Source of the DNA: Nitrincola sp.
GTDB lineage: Bacteria; Pseudomonadota; Gammaproteobacteria; Pseudomonadales; Balneatricaceae
Length of the DNA: 35,097 nucleotides
Direction of reading: 5' to 3'
NCBI GenBank assembly: GCA_021208565.1
Contig: JAJOJN010000070.1
Coordinates: 1-35,097 of the forward strand
The translations under genes were made by a program, and so were the position numbers. Shown in pieces: positions 17,264-26,794 of this stretch; positions within the stretch are counted from its first letter, which is position 1, and every line of letters starts with the position of its first letter. The notes beneath the pieces are model-generated. The model was given only the letters and a program-made list of their open reading frames with translations, was not told where the DNA came from and did no database searches.

Positions 17264-17343
17264 TTGTCACGAAAGTTTAACAAAACTGTCACAAATTAAG
17301 TGCAGAATGCGTGTCATAAAACCTTAACCTAATTGTCATAATT
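17264..17343 (+). promoter_or_regulatory. Two Pho boxes upstream of the Na/Pi symporter
   Basis: PhoB sites are 7-bp TGTCA-type units repeating every 11 bp. Box 1 reads TTGTCAC-GAAA-GTTTAAC-AAAA-CTGTCAC (17264-17292); box 2 reads GTGTCAT-AAAA-CCTTAAC-CTAA-TTGTCAT (17311-17339). Each has three units with exact 11-bp phasing and A-rich spacers. The end of box 2 lies only 20 bases before the start codon. This predicts induction by phosphate starvation. Confidence 0.82.
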
Positions 17344-17358
17344 AATGCTGAGCGCCCC

Positions 17359-19080
17359 ATGACCTATACACTGTTTGATTTCCTCCAATTGATTGGTTCA
17401 CTTGGTATCTTCATTTTCGGTATGAAAATATTCAGTGAAGGTCTACAGAAGATTGCCGGCAATAGGCTAAAAGGGATTTTAAGCGGCATGACGCGCAATC
17501 GAATTACGGGGTTATTCACCGGATTCGCGACGACTGCTATTACCCAGTCATCCACCACGACTACTGTGATGGCCGTCAGCTTTGTTAATGCGGGGCTGTT
17601 AACTTTTGTACAATCAACGGGCGTGATCATGGGGGCGAATATCGGCACCACGATTACCGCTTGGCTAGTTGCTTTGTTTGGTTTCAAATTTAAGATTACG
17701 CCTATCGCTTTAGCCGTAATCGGTCTGTTCTTTGTCTTCCTTTTCTCTAAAAATGCACGCTGGCGCAATATCGCCGAGGCCATGGTAGGCTTCGGTATAC
17801 TGTTTATCGGTCTGGAATTTATTAAAGGCTCGGTACCTGATATCAATAGTAATCCGGCTTTATTTAGTTTCCTAGATAGCTTTACCGATTACGGTTATTT
17901 GTCCCTTATTTTGTTTGTCTTTGTCGGTACGATTCTCACCTTATTAACACAGTCATCCTCTGCCGCAACGGCCATTACTCTGGTGATGCTCTTCGAGGGT
18001 TGGATCTCTTTTCCCATCGCAGCTGCCATGATATTGGGTGAGAATATAGGTACAACGGTGACCGCCAACATAGCCGCCTTGGTGGGGAACGTGCATGCCA
18101 AACGAGCGGCAAGGTTTCACTTTTTCTTTAACGTTATTGGTGTGACCTGGATGATGATATTGATCTATCCCGTTCTTGGTGTGATCGATAATGTCGTGCA
18201 GTTCTTCACTGAGTCTCCAGTGTCAGTGATGAGTGGTGATGTTGAGGCGAGGCCTAATGCAACCTTGGCACTCTCTCTGTTCCATACCAGCTTTAACGTA
18301 CTTAACGTGGTCTTCTTGTTTGCATTTGTGCCACTCATTGTTCGTTTTGTGGAGTACATTCAACCGGATCGCGGTGGTAAAGATGATGAATTTCATCTGC
18401 AATACATCAGCACAGGCATGATGACGTCGCCACTGTTTGCAATCCAGCAGGCACAAAAAGAGATACAGATTCTTGCTGGCATCACAGAGCAGATGCATGA
18501 TCGTGTGAAAACATTGTTATTTGATCCAACCGCCAATCGCGAAGAGCTGTTAGAAGAGCTACACAAAGATGAACAAAAAACGGACCGATTAGAAATTGAA
18601 ATTTCTGACTACTTGGTGCGTATTGGTGAGAGAACTTCGTTGGAGCATGAATTGACCGAACGCATTCACAACATGCAAGCCATGTTAAATGACCTAGAGC
18701 GTATTGGTGATATTTACTATCAAATTGGTAAAACTTCAGACAAATTGCAGGAATACCAAGCTGACTGGCCCGAAGAGGCTGTTGCTGAGCTTAACAGTAT
18801 GATGGATGTGCTGTGTGAAGCGATTAAAAATATGGTTCACAATGTTGGTAGAGAACCTAAAGAGGTCAAGTTAGTGGATGCGGTGGCTCTGGAGAAGCGT
18901 ATTAATCGTCACAGAAAGCAGTTCAGAAAGAATCATTACCGTCGCTTGGAAAATGGCAATTACCCAGCGAGAACGGGCATGGTCTTTATCGATGCGCTCA
19001 ACCGTTTTGAGCGTATTGGTGATCACGTGATTAATGTTAATGAGTATGCCAGCGGCAATCGCATTAAAGGCACTTCCTGA
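17359..19080 (+). CDS. Na/Pi cotransporter family protein with PhoU-like domain
   Basis: 573-residue sodium-phosphate symporter of the NptA/YjbB type in the inner membrane. Two inverted Na_Pi repeats are visible: TTAITQSSTTTTVMAVSF with GANIGTT in the first, and TLLTQSSSAATAITLVMLF with GENIGTT in the second; the QSS motifs are the substrate-site signatures. About eight hydrophobic segments occupy residues 1-335. The rest (about 350-560) is a cytoplasmic PhoU-like helical domain with the ERIGD motif twice (LNDLERIGDIYYQ, LNRFERIGDHVIN). Two Pho boxes upstream support a role in phosphate uptake or export under PhoB control. The start ATG has only a weak ribosome site. Confidence 0.92.
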   Translation: MTYTLFDFLQLIGSLGIFIFGMKIFSEGLQKIAGNRLKGILSGMTRNRITGLFTGFATTAITQSSTTTTVMAVSFVNAGLLTFVQSTGVIMGANIGTTITAWLVALFGFKFKITPIALAVIGLFFVFLFSKNARWRNIAEAMVGFGILFIGLEFIKGSVPDINSNPALFSFLDSFTDYGYLSLILFVFVGTILTLLTQSSSAATAITLVMLFEGWISFPIAAAMILGENIGTTVTANIAALVGNVHAKRAARFHFFFNVIGVTWMMILIYPVLGVIDNVVQFFTESPVSVMSGDVEARPNATLALSLFHTSFNVLNVVFLFAFVPLIVRFVEYIQPDRGGKDDEFHLQYISTGMMTSPLFAIQQAQKEIQILAGITEQMHDRVKTLLFDPTANREELLEELHKDEQKTDRLEIEISDYLVRIGERTSLEHELTERIHNMQAMLNDLERIGDIYYQIGKTSDKLQEYQADWPEEAVAELNSMMDVLCEAIKNMVHNVGREPKEVKLVDAVALEKRINRHRKQFRKNHYRRLENGNYPARTGMVFIDALNRFERIGDHVINVNEYASGNRIKGTS

Positions 19081-19207
19081 TTCAACCCTCAAACGCATTC
19101 GCCCTCAACGACATGGAAGTTGTAAGGGTATGTGTGTATATTTAAAAGGAGAATGTTTTAATCGCTTTTGCGGCAGTTATTTTGCCGTCTTGAGGGCCGA
19201 CAGAAAA

Positions 19208-21571
19208 ATGGAAACTGCGCCGTTTGCGCGAGTGACTAAAATCAACCGTTTGGCAGTCTTTCTGTGTTGGTTTTGTGTGTCCTTTTTTCATCTGCAATCT
19301 ATGCTGCTGAATCCGATGATCAGCGAACGCCCATTTCGGTTGGTTGTTGTTTTCTTTTCTTGGCGAAGAGGAAACGAAAAAAAATTCTCGCCACTGGTCG
19401 ATTATCTCAACTCTGTTTTAGAGGAGGAGCGAATAGAATTATTGGTTCTATCGCAGGATAAACTCAATCAACGAATCAGTGAAGGCAGTGTAGATTTAGT
19501 TACCACGAATCCCACTCATTTTTTAGTGGCGCGCACTCAGTATCCACTAACTGGTGTCATCGCCACAATTATTCAGTCTTATGCGGGTACTCCATCTTAT
19601 CGGTTAGGTGGGGTCATACTGACCTTGGCTGATAGAGACGATATCAGTTCGCTAAGGGATCTTCGTGGCAAGGTTGTGGCAACTCCTAGCACCGATAATC
19701 TGGGTGGCTATCGGGCTCAGGTTTATGAGTTATATCGAGCTAATGTACGAGTTCCTCAAGACTTGGCAGGTTTGATTGAAGTTGGCACTCATCGCGAAGC
19801 GATTAAAGCCCTGCTAGATGGTAGAGCGGATGTTGCTTTTGTTCGAGATGGTATTTTAGAGCAGCTAATTAAAGAGGGCGCTTTTCCGGAGCGACAAGTA
19901 AAAGTACTCAATGCTCAAATCAATTCCAACTTTCTCCATAAGGTTTCTACAAGGCTATATCCTGAATGGCCAGTATTTGCGTTGCCTCATCTTGAACATC
20001 GACAAGTCAGGCATTTGGCAGCGGCTTTGTTCGCGTTAGAGCCTGACAATCCTTATGCACAAAAAGCGGGCATATACGGCTTTACAGTCCCCGCTGATTA
20101 TCAAGTGGTGGAGGTGTTGTCTCGCACGTTGCGACTGCCCCCTTATGATCAAGTCCCTGAATTTACATTCCAAGATGCTTGGGAGCGTTGGCGACCTTTT
20201 CTAATTTTTACCATGTCTGCTATGACAGTGATTACATTGCTCTCACTCTGCCTTATTGGGTTATGGCGTAAAGCGCACCTTGAGCGCAATCGTTTTGGTA
20301 CGCTGTTACAAGGTTTGGGCGAAGGGGTTTACGGCGTTGATAGAGAGGGTTGTTGTACCTTTATTAACGAAGCAGCCCTGCAAATGCTCCAATTTAAGGC
20401 GCAAGAAGTGTTGGGTAAGGATCAGCATGCCTTGTTTCATCACCATGATATAGATGGAAACTTTTACCCCTTCGCTGATTGCCCAATCACAAAAACCTTA
20501 AATGATGGCCGAAAAAGACAGTTAAGAGAGTGGTTTATTCGGAAAGAGGGAACGCACTTTCCTGTTGATCTGACAGTGAGTCCTCTTTTTGATAAGGATG
20601 CCATTAAAGGTGCTGTGGTTGCCTTTACCGATATTACCCAGCGCGTCAAAGTTGAGAATGATAATAAGCGTTTAACTCAATATAACCGCATGCTGCTAGA
20701 GTCCGCTGGGGATGGCATTTACGGTATCGATATGCAGGGAAAATGCACCTTTATCAATCCTGCGGCGCTAAAAATGTTAGGGCTGAGACTCGATGAGGTT
20801 CTAGGCAAAGACCCTCATGCGATTTTTCACTATAGTTATCCTGATGGTAATGAATACCCTTCCGTTAAATGCCCTGTGCATCTGACTAAGTTCAAAGGGC
20901 AAGAAATTGAGTGTGAAGATCATTTTATTGATAAAGAAGGTGAGTTTTTCCCTGTACACATGAAAGCAAGCCCTATTTTCGAGGAGCAAGTTCAGGTCGG
21001 TGTAGTGGTTGTTTTTCAAAATATCACCGAGCAAAAAGCCTTGCAGGCAAGACTTATCACCCTCACCACGACAGATGATTTAACTGGCCTGTACAACCGT
21101 CGTTATTTTCAAAAGCAATTGAGTAAAGAGTTTGCGCGTTATCAGCGCTCTTTTTCCGTGACCACGGTCATGATGCTCGATTTAGATTACTTTAAAACGA
21201 TTAACGATACCTTTGGCCATGCAGCGGGCGACAAGGTGCTGCAGGATTTTGCAAAATTGCTGACCCATGCTCAACGTAATAGCGACTTCTGTGCACGTGT
21301 TGGGGGTGAAGAGTTTGCATTGTTACTGCCGAATACGTCACTTCATGACGCTATGAGTTTTGCTGAACGCTTACTTAAACAGGTTAGAGAGCATGTGTTT
21401 AGTTTTGAAGGTAAACGAATCCCACTGACTGTCAGTATTGGTTGCGCTGAAATGCAAATGGGAGACACTCATCCTGATTTAGTCTTGGCTCGAGCCGATA
21501 GAGCACTCTATCAGGCTAAAGAGTCAGGTCGAGATAGAGTTATGGTCTACGATAATGAAATCACAGACTAA
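19208..21571 (+). CDS. PhnD-like sensor / PAS-PAS / GGDEF diguanylate cyclase, N-terminus corrupted by indels
   Basis: Membrane c-di-GMP synthase with a periplasmic binding domain of the phosphonate ABC-receptor type (PhnD-like): KKFSPLVDYLNSVL, VDLVTTNPTHFLVAR and LRGKVVATPSTDNLGGY lie at about residues 60-310. TM2 follows (near 335-353), then two PAS domains (about 365-485 and 495-610) and a GGDEF domain with GGEEF (near 698) and I-site RNSD. Both PAS domains carry the same His/Cys pattern (HALFHHHDIDGNFYPFADCP and HAIFHYSYPDGNEYPSVKCP). The open frame extends back to 19034 inside the symporter gene, but that is not the start; ATG 19208 is chosen. Between 19260 and 19385 the frames must switch four times to recover a normal signal peptide (VLCVLFSSAIYAAES) and TPISVG...LGEEET...KKFSPL. 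The rest is intact and looks active. Confidence 0.83.
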   Translation: METAPFARVTKINRLAVFLCWFCVSFFHLQSMLLNPMISERPFRLVVVFFSWRRGNEKKFSPLVDYLNSVLEEERIELLVLSQDKLNQRISEGSVDLVTTNPTHFLVARTQYPLTGVIATIIQSYAGTPSYRLGGVILTLADRDDISSLRDLRGKVVATPSTDNLGGYRAQVYELYRANVRVPQDLAGLIEVGTHREAIKALLDGRADVAFVRDGILEQLIKEGAFPERQVKVLNAQINSNFLHKVSTRLYPEWPVFALPHLEHRQVRHLAAALFALEPDNPYAQKAGIYGFTVPADYQVVEVLSRTLRLPPYDQVPEFTFQDAWERWRPFLIFTMSAMTVITLLSLCLIGLWRKAHLERNRFGTLLQGLGEGVYGVDREGCCTFINEAALQMLQFKAQEVLGKDQHALFHHHDIDGNFYPFADCPITKTLNDGRKRQLREWFIRKEGTHFPVDLTVSPLFDKDAIKGAVVAFTDITQRVKVENDNKRLTQYNRMLLESAGDGIYGIDMQGKCTFINPAALKMLGLRLDEVLGKDPHAIFHYSYPDGNEYPSVKCPVHLTKFKGQEIECEDHFIDKEGEFFPVHMKASPIFEEQVQVGVVVVFQNITEQKALQARLITLTTTDDLTGLYNRRYFQKQLSKEFARYQRSFSVTTVMMLDLDYFKTINDTFGHAAGDKVLQDFAKLLTHAQRNSDFCARVGGEEFALLLPNTSLHDAMSFAERLLKQVREHVFSFEGKRIPLTVSIGCAEMQMGDTHPDLVLARADRALYQAKESGRDRVMVYDNEITD

Positions 21572-21697
21572 GGTTGTCTTGTTATTCCGGCGCAGCTTGT
21601 TTCTAATCAAACTGTAACTTTATGTAATTATGTGTGTTTGTGAAGTTGATCTTGTGTGTTTTTTGTAATTAAAAGCAATGTAAAAGAGTAACGAATC

Positions 21698-22324
21698 ATG
21701 AAGAAGGTACTTTTGTTCATCTTGCTGACGTTTATTCTGTCCTCTGTTCAGGCGACTGATGAGTTTGTGATTACGCCAGCGACCAAACATCACCTGCAGA
21801 TGATCCAAGAAGGTGGTTATGTTTTATTTATCAGACACGGGCCAACTGACGCTTCAAGACCAGATCATGTTCCGATTGATCTAAATGACTGTAACACTCA
21901 GCGACCACTGACAGATGAGGGCCGTCAGTTAATGTCAGGTATTGCTGAGGCGATCAAACAAGCCAATTTTCCATTAGGATCAATTCATACCAGTCCTTTG
22001 TGTAGAGCCATTGAAACGACCGAAATTCTGTTTGGATCGGATAGCTACCTTGTTGAACGCTATCTCATGTACGTGGCTGCACTGACTTCAGCCGAAAAAG
22101 TACCCATCATCGCCAAAACCCATGAGTTACTCAGTGGAAGTGTTCCGTTAAATGAGAATCGAATTATGGTTGCTCATGGGCCTAACTTAGTTGAAGTGAT
22201 GGACTACTTCCCCGTTGAAGGGGCCGTTGTGATCTTTCGACCCGATGCTGCCAATAATCGTTTCGAATATATTGCTTCTATCGAGCCTGATCATTGGGCT
22301 TATCTTTTAAGCGACGTTGAGTAA
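21698..22324 (+). CDS. Exported histidine phosphatase family protein
   Basis: 208-residue protein of the phosphoglycerate-mutase-like (histidine phosphatase) superfamily with a clear signal peptide (MKKVLLFILLTFILSSVQAT), hence periplasmic. The catalytic RHG is in YVLFIRHGPTDASRP, followed by RPLTDEGRQLMSGIAEAI, the HTSPLCRAIETTEILFG segment typical of the family, and the second His in IMVAHGPNLVEV. Substrate unknown. It ends 5 bases before a GGDEF-EAL gene on the same strand, so the two probably form an operon. Confidence 0.88.
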   Translation: MKKVLLFILLTFILSSVQATDEFVITPATKHHLQMIQEGGYVLFIRHGPTDASRPDHVPIDLNDCNTQRPLTDEGRQLMSGIAEAIKQANFPLGSIHTSPLCRAIETTEILFGSDSYLVERYLMYVAALTSAEKVPIIAKTHELLSGSVPLNENRIMVAHGPNLVEVMDYFPVEGAVVIFRPDAANNRFEYIASIEPDHWAYLLSDVE

Positions 22325-22329
22325 GTTCG

Positions 22330-24480
22330 ATGAGAGCCGGTAAAACAGTCTTGTTAATGTTTTTACTGCCGGCTATTGCCGTATTGCTCATTTCTTTTGC
22401 GATTGGACTTGCCTCACTTAAAAGTCTCAAAAATCAATATTTAATCAGTAGTGACATTCAAGCTGAGGACTTACAGACGCTTCATCAAGAGGCAACTTTT
22501 AAAAGAGATATTTCAGAAGTACATGATCGTGTATCCGATACGCTCGATAAAGCGCGTAATAGAGCGTTAAGTGATATTGCGTTATATCGGCTTCACGCAC
22601 AGTTGGTGGATGACCTAGCTCAAGTTGAGCAGCAAGTAGAGCAGTTGGCCGATTCAAACCTGCTTCGTGAGGTAAATCATAATTCGGTGGATGGGCTAAG
22701 AAGTTCTTTTTCTGACTATCGACGCCTAGTGATTATGGCGACGGAGATAGCGGCGATTGATCCATCTACCGCAAATAGGTTTTTTACAGAAGCTCAGCAT
22801 AGTTTTAACCAGTTTTCGATCTATTCGGGTCGTATTGCGATGTTATTGACTGATCGAACTATGCAGCGAGAGAGGGAAGCGCGTTCACGTCATGAAGCAT
22901 CTTTTGTGCAGATTTTTGTATTCAGTTTAATGGCGGCTTCGCTCCTGTTTATTGCTGTTTTGGTGATTGCGATTAGAGTAAGTGGACGTGTTAGAGATAT
23001 CGCTGATGCGTTAAGTGAACTTTCTTACAATACTCAAGCGGAAATTCGTTTGCCAAAAATGGAGAAGCTTCAGGAGAGTTCGGCGGGTGAGTTTAGTCGT
23101 ATTGCCAGTGTGATTTTAGGATTTAGAGATGACATGGTGCGTCGAATACAAGCGGAAGAAGAAAACCATCGTCTAACCTTTTATGACCCCTTGACGGGAC
23201 TGCCTAACCGCCGCTTTCTACAAGAGCAGTTGCAATACTCGGTGACATCGAGTTCACGAGTCAAAAACTATTACGCTTTACTTTGGTTGGATCTGGATCG
23301 ATTCAAAATGCTGAATGATGTTCGTGGGCATCAAGCCGGCGATCTACTTTTACAACAGGTCGCCAAGCACTTGCGTCATCTGTTGCGTGAGGGGGATTTA
23401 TTGGCAAGAGTCGGAGGAGATGAGTTTGCTATCCTTTGTGAGCTTCCTCAAACGCGCCAATCGGATGCGGCTAAAGAGGCTGAACGCATCGCCTTTAGAA
23501 TTTGCTCAGGTATGAGCAAAGAATATGATATAGAAGGCTATAGTCATTATATGAGTGCCAGTATGGGGATCGTGTTGTTTGCTGATATCCGTATGGGAGC
23601 GGATACGTTACTAAGCCAAGCAGAGGTCGCTAAATATCAAGCTAAAAGCACTGGGCCTGGTACCGTTTCGTTTTATGATGCGAGTATTCAAGCACAGATA
23701 AACCGCATGGCCGAGCTTGAAACGGAATTGCGTTCCGCTATAGAGAATGAGCAGTTGATACTGCACTATCAACTTCAGTTCAATCAACAAGGCCAGCCGA
23801 CCGGTGCTGAAATTTTGCTACGTTGGCAGCATCCTGAAAAAGGGCTGATCTCACCCTTAGACTTTATCCCGCTTGCCGAAGAAAGTGGCTTAATTATCCC
23901 AATCGGCAAATGGGTGATAGAGTCAGCTTGCAAACTTCTTGCAAGGTGGCAGTCACAATCGCAACTTAATCATTTGCAACTTGCGGTAAATGTCAGTGCT
24001 AAGCAGTTTCGGCAGGAAAACTTTGTGGAGATGGTCTCAAACTTGCTGCAGCAAACAGGCGCTCCTGCCGAACGTTTAAAACTAGAGTTAACTGAATCTG
24101 TGTTACTGGAAAATATTGAGCAAGCGATATCTAAAATGAATTCGCTTCGCGCATTGGGTTTGGCATTCTCGATGGACGATTTTGGCACGGGTTACTCATC
24201 GCTTCAGTACTTAAAACGCTTACCGCTTGATCAGATAAAAATAGATCAATCTTTTGTGAGAGATATCGTCACAGATCCGGAAGATACCATTATTATTCAA
24301 ACGATTATTGCCATGGGGCAGGCTCTGTCTATCGAAGTTATCGCGGAAGGGGTTGAAACAGAGGAGCAGCGTCAATTGTTGGCGGCTTATGGATGTCATC
24401 GTTATCAAGGGTATCTGTTTGCTAGACCAGTACCCTTGAGTGAGTGTCTTGAATCGTTAAAAGGCTTTCATAAGCACTGA
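22330..24480 (+). CDS. Membrane GGDEF-EAL protein (c-di-GMP turnover)
   Basis: 716-residue two-domain c-di-GMP enzyme. TM1 (residues 6-27) and TM2 (about 196-218) enclose a helical periplasmic region of about 165 residues, followed by a HAMP-like linker. GGDEF: FYDPLTGLPNRRF, DLDRFKMLNDVRGH, the intact RVGGDEF (near 361) and REGD as I-site. EAL: the signature reads AEILLRW, so the E is kept although the motif is E-I-L. The other catalytic parts are complete: AVNVSAKQF, LELTESVLL, DDFGTGYSS, KIDQSFV, AEGVET and YQGYLF. Both activities look possible. It is probably co-transcribed with the exported histidine phosphatase just upstream, an unusual pairing. Confidence 0.92.
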   Translation: MRAGKTVLLMFLLPAIAVLLISFAIGLASLKSLKNQYLISSDIQAEDLQTLHQEATFKRDISEVHDRVSDTLDKARNRALSDIALYRLHAQLVDDLAQVEQQVEQLADSNLLREVNHNSVDGLRSSFSDYRRLVIMATEIAAIDPSTANRFFTEAQHSFNQFSIYSGRIAMLLTDRTMQREREARSRHEASFVQIFVFSLMAASLLFIAVLVIAIRVSGRVRDIADALSELSYNTQAEIRLPKMEKLQESSAGEFSRIASVILGFRDDMVRRIQAEEENHRLTFYDPLTGLPNRRFLQEQLQYSVTSSSRVKNYYALLWLDLDRFKMLNDVRGHQAGDLLLQQVAKHLRHLLREGDLLARVGGDEFAILCELPQTRQSDAAKEAERIAFRICSGMSKEYDIEGYSHYMSASMGIVLFADIRMGADTLLSQAEVAKYQAKSTGPGTVSFYDASIQAQINRMAELETELRSAIENEQLILHYQLQFNQQGQPTGAEILLRWQHPEKGLISPLDFIPLAEESGLIIPIGKWVIESACKLLARWQSQSQLNHLQLAVNVSAKQFRQENFVEMVSNLLQQTGAPAERLKLELTESVLLENIEQAISKMNSLRALGLAFSMDDFGTGYSSLQYLKRLPLDQIKIDQSFVRDIVTDPEDTIIIQTIIAMGQALSIEVIAEGVETEEQRQLLAAYGCHRYQGYLFARPVPLSECLESLKGFHKH

Positions 24481-24491
24481 TAGTGCCTTAT

Positions 24492-25413
24492 TTATTGGAA
24501 ATAGCTAGCGTACTGATCTAACTCTTCAGCGGTTAACATAAAGACACCATTACCTCCTTTTTCGAACTCTGCCCAAGTAAAGGGAACCTCGGGATAGGCG
24601 CTAATAATATGTGCTTCACTATTGCCGACTTCGATAACTAATAACCCATCATCTGCTAAGTAATGGCGCGCTTCTTTTAAAATACGACGAGTAATGTCTA
24701 GCCCATCATTACCTGAAGTCAGTGCCAGTTCTGGCTCATGTAGATACTCCTTTGGCATGGAATCAAAATCGGCTTTATCAACGTAGGGTGGGTTGCTCAC
24801 AATAAGGTCGTACTTTTTCCCGTTCAATTGACTGAAAAGATCACTTTCAATAGCGGTCACTCGGTGACTTAATTCATGTCGTAAAATATTTTTTTCGGCG
24901 ACCTCTAATGCAGGCGTGGAAATATCCACAAGATCAACATCGGCTTCGGGAAATTGATAGGCACAAGCGATACCGATACAGCCACTTCCTGTGCAAAGAT
25001 CTAAAATGCTTTCCACAGGGCCAGGTCTCAGCCAAGGAGAAAACTGATGCTCAGTAAGCTCCGCAATCGGTGATCTGGGAATTAATACACGCTCATCAAC
25101 GAAAAAAAGGTATGCCCATATACCAAGCTTCACCCGTAATATAGGGTAGCGGAACTCTCTCTTCTGTTCTGCGTCTGATATTAGTCAGAATTTTTTGTTT
25201 TTCTTGGCTGGTGAGTCGAGCATCCAAAATATGTTCACTCGCATCCCATGGCAAATGTACCGTATTTAAAACAAGATGAACGGCTTCATCCCAAGGGTTA
25301 TCAGTACCGTGCCCATAAAATAAATTGGCTTGTTGAAAACAAGTCATCGCCCAGCGGATATAATCGCGCAGCGTGTGTAATTCATTTGCAGGGTTGTCGG
25401 TTTGATAGGTCAT
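24492..25413 (-). CDS. prmB: 50S ribosomal protein L3 glutamine methyltransferase PrmB, frameshifted
   Basis: SAM-dependent methyltransferase that modifies a glutamine of ribosomal protein L3 (HemK/PrmB family). From ATG 25413 the first part, ending [13 protein letters not shown], leaves frame at a run of seven A (25102-25108; T on the coding strand). Removing one restores [20 protein letters not shown] and a 306-residue protein, close to E. coli PrmB. The methyltransferase core is complete: [20 protein letters not shown] binds SAM and [14 protein letters not shown] contains the NPPY catalytic motif. It is the PrmB rather than PrmC type, as judged from the N-terminal domain ([20 protein letters not shown]) and length. 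Convergent with the GGDEF-EAL gene, which ends 11 bases away. Confidence 0.9.
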
Positions 25414-25551
25414 GTTTTTTGTTACTCATTTAGTCTGTAATAAGCGTGAGTTTAACCTAACTGGTGATTATGCCCTAGTGACATAAGGGGCAATTTTTGT
25501 ATATGCTACTGAAGAATAAGTCGTTAGTGAGTCTTTGATGGAGTTAACCTT

Positions 25552-26782
25552 GTGAGCAACAAATCGATGGATGAACAGGATCATGGCCTACCCGTGCTGA
25601 TGGCACGGCAAGCAATCTATACCAAAAGTCAGGATGTGGCGGCTTACGAGTTACTGTTCAGAGATGAGGATGGCAACTTTGTTAGCGGCCTCAAGGATGA
25701 TGACGCGACTCTTTCTGTATTGGTTAACTCCTACAGCTCCTACAGTAAAGTGTCGAATGCACAAGTGCCATTTTTCATCAAAGTAACGGACAAAGTGTTA
25801 CTCGATGATCAACTGCCTGATTTCCCTCGGCATATGTTTGTTCTTGAATTGTTATCTCATACCGAAGTTACCCCGCGCTTGGTTGAACGTTTAAAGGCAT
25901 TAGCGTCACAAGGATACCGTTTAGCACTGGCCGGTTTTGATCCGGCGGATCAGCGTCTATATCCGCTTCTAAAAGTCATTCATGTGCTCAAGTTGATATC
26001 CAACTTATTGGTCTTGATAGAATTCCTACGCTGGTACAAAAGCTTAAGCCTTTTAACCTAGAGTTGATGGCGGACAAGGTTGAGACTCAAGATGAGTTAG
26101 GCGCTGTCTAGAGATGGTTTTGCGCTTTACATGGGTTATTTCTTGAGTAAACCAGACCTGGTTCGTGGTAAAAAAAGTTTCAGGCAATAAAATTCTGTTG
26201 ATGCAGGTTTTGCACGAATTGCAAAATCCTAATGCAACTGCTGAATCTGTCCAGCAAATGGCGCTCAAAGATCCTGAGTTGACCTACAAGATTTTGCGTG
26301 TTGTGAACTCCGCAGCGGTTAATTTGCGTCGAGAAATCAGCTCACTGTCTCATGCGATATCTTTATTGGGCATGGATCAGGTGAGACGTTGGGTCATGCT
26401 GTTTTTAGCGAAAAGCGATAATGGCAAGCCTACTGAGTTGACTCGAACCATGCTCGTCAGAGGCCGGATGTGTGAGCTCTTAGCCGAGATGTTGGATTAT
26501 AAAGATCCTATGGAGTGCTTTATCGTCGGTCTATTGTCACAGTTGGATGTGATGATGGATATGAAAATGGAAGATCTGCTCAGTGAAGTGCCGCTGCAGC
26601 AATCGGTCAAAGATGCCTTAACGAATCATGAAGGGCAGGCGGGATTGTTGTTAAGCGAGGTAGAGGTGTACGAGAGAGGTGATTTCCAAAAGCTTAAGAA
26701 ACTTCTGCCTTCTCAGTTTTATGAAGTATCCTATCGACACAGCTTAAAATGGGCTGATCAAGTGCTCGAAGCGATGCAGTGA
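25552..26782 (+). CDS. EAL-HDOD domain protein (YuxH/CdgJ-like), four indels
   Basis: Signalling protein with an N-terminal EAL-type domain and a C-terminal HDOD domain, a family linked to motility and c-di-GMP signalling. GTG 25552 follows GGAG. MARQAIYTKSQDVAAYELLFRD is the family's start. The reading frame then changes four times: -1 near 25993 (gives LDIQLIGLDRIPTLVQKLKP), -1 near 26101, -1 at 26116 (gives CLEMGFALYMGYFLSKP) and +1 in the A7 run at 26170-26176 (gives RGKKVSGNKILLMQVLHE). The rest is HDOD: LKDPELTYKILRVVNSAAVN, SLSHAISLLGMDQVRRWVML. Corrected length is about 410 residues, the usual size. The EAL part lacks most catalytic residues, normal for this family. Local indel density suggests poor sequence rather than decay, but a true pseudogene cannot be excluded. 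Confidence 0.82.
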
Positions 26783-26794
26783 ACGAGTTGCAGT

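Noticed and set aside
19034-19207. Extension of the PhnD-PAS-GGDEF frame back to 19034
   Set aside because: It overlaps the end of the Na/Pi symporter and reads as basic, low-complexity residues; ATG 19208 precedes a signal-peptide-like sequence.
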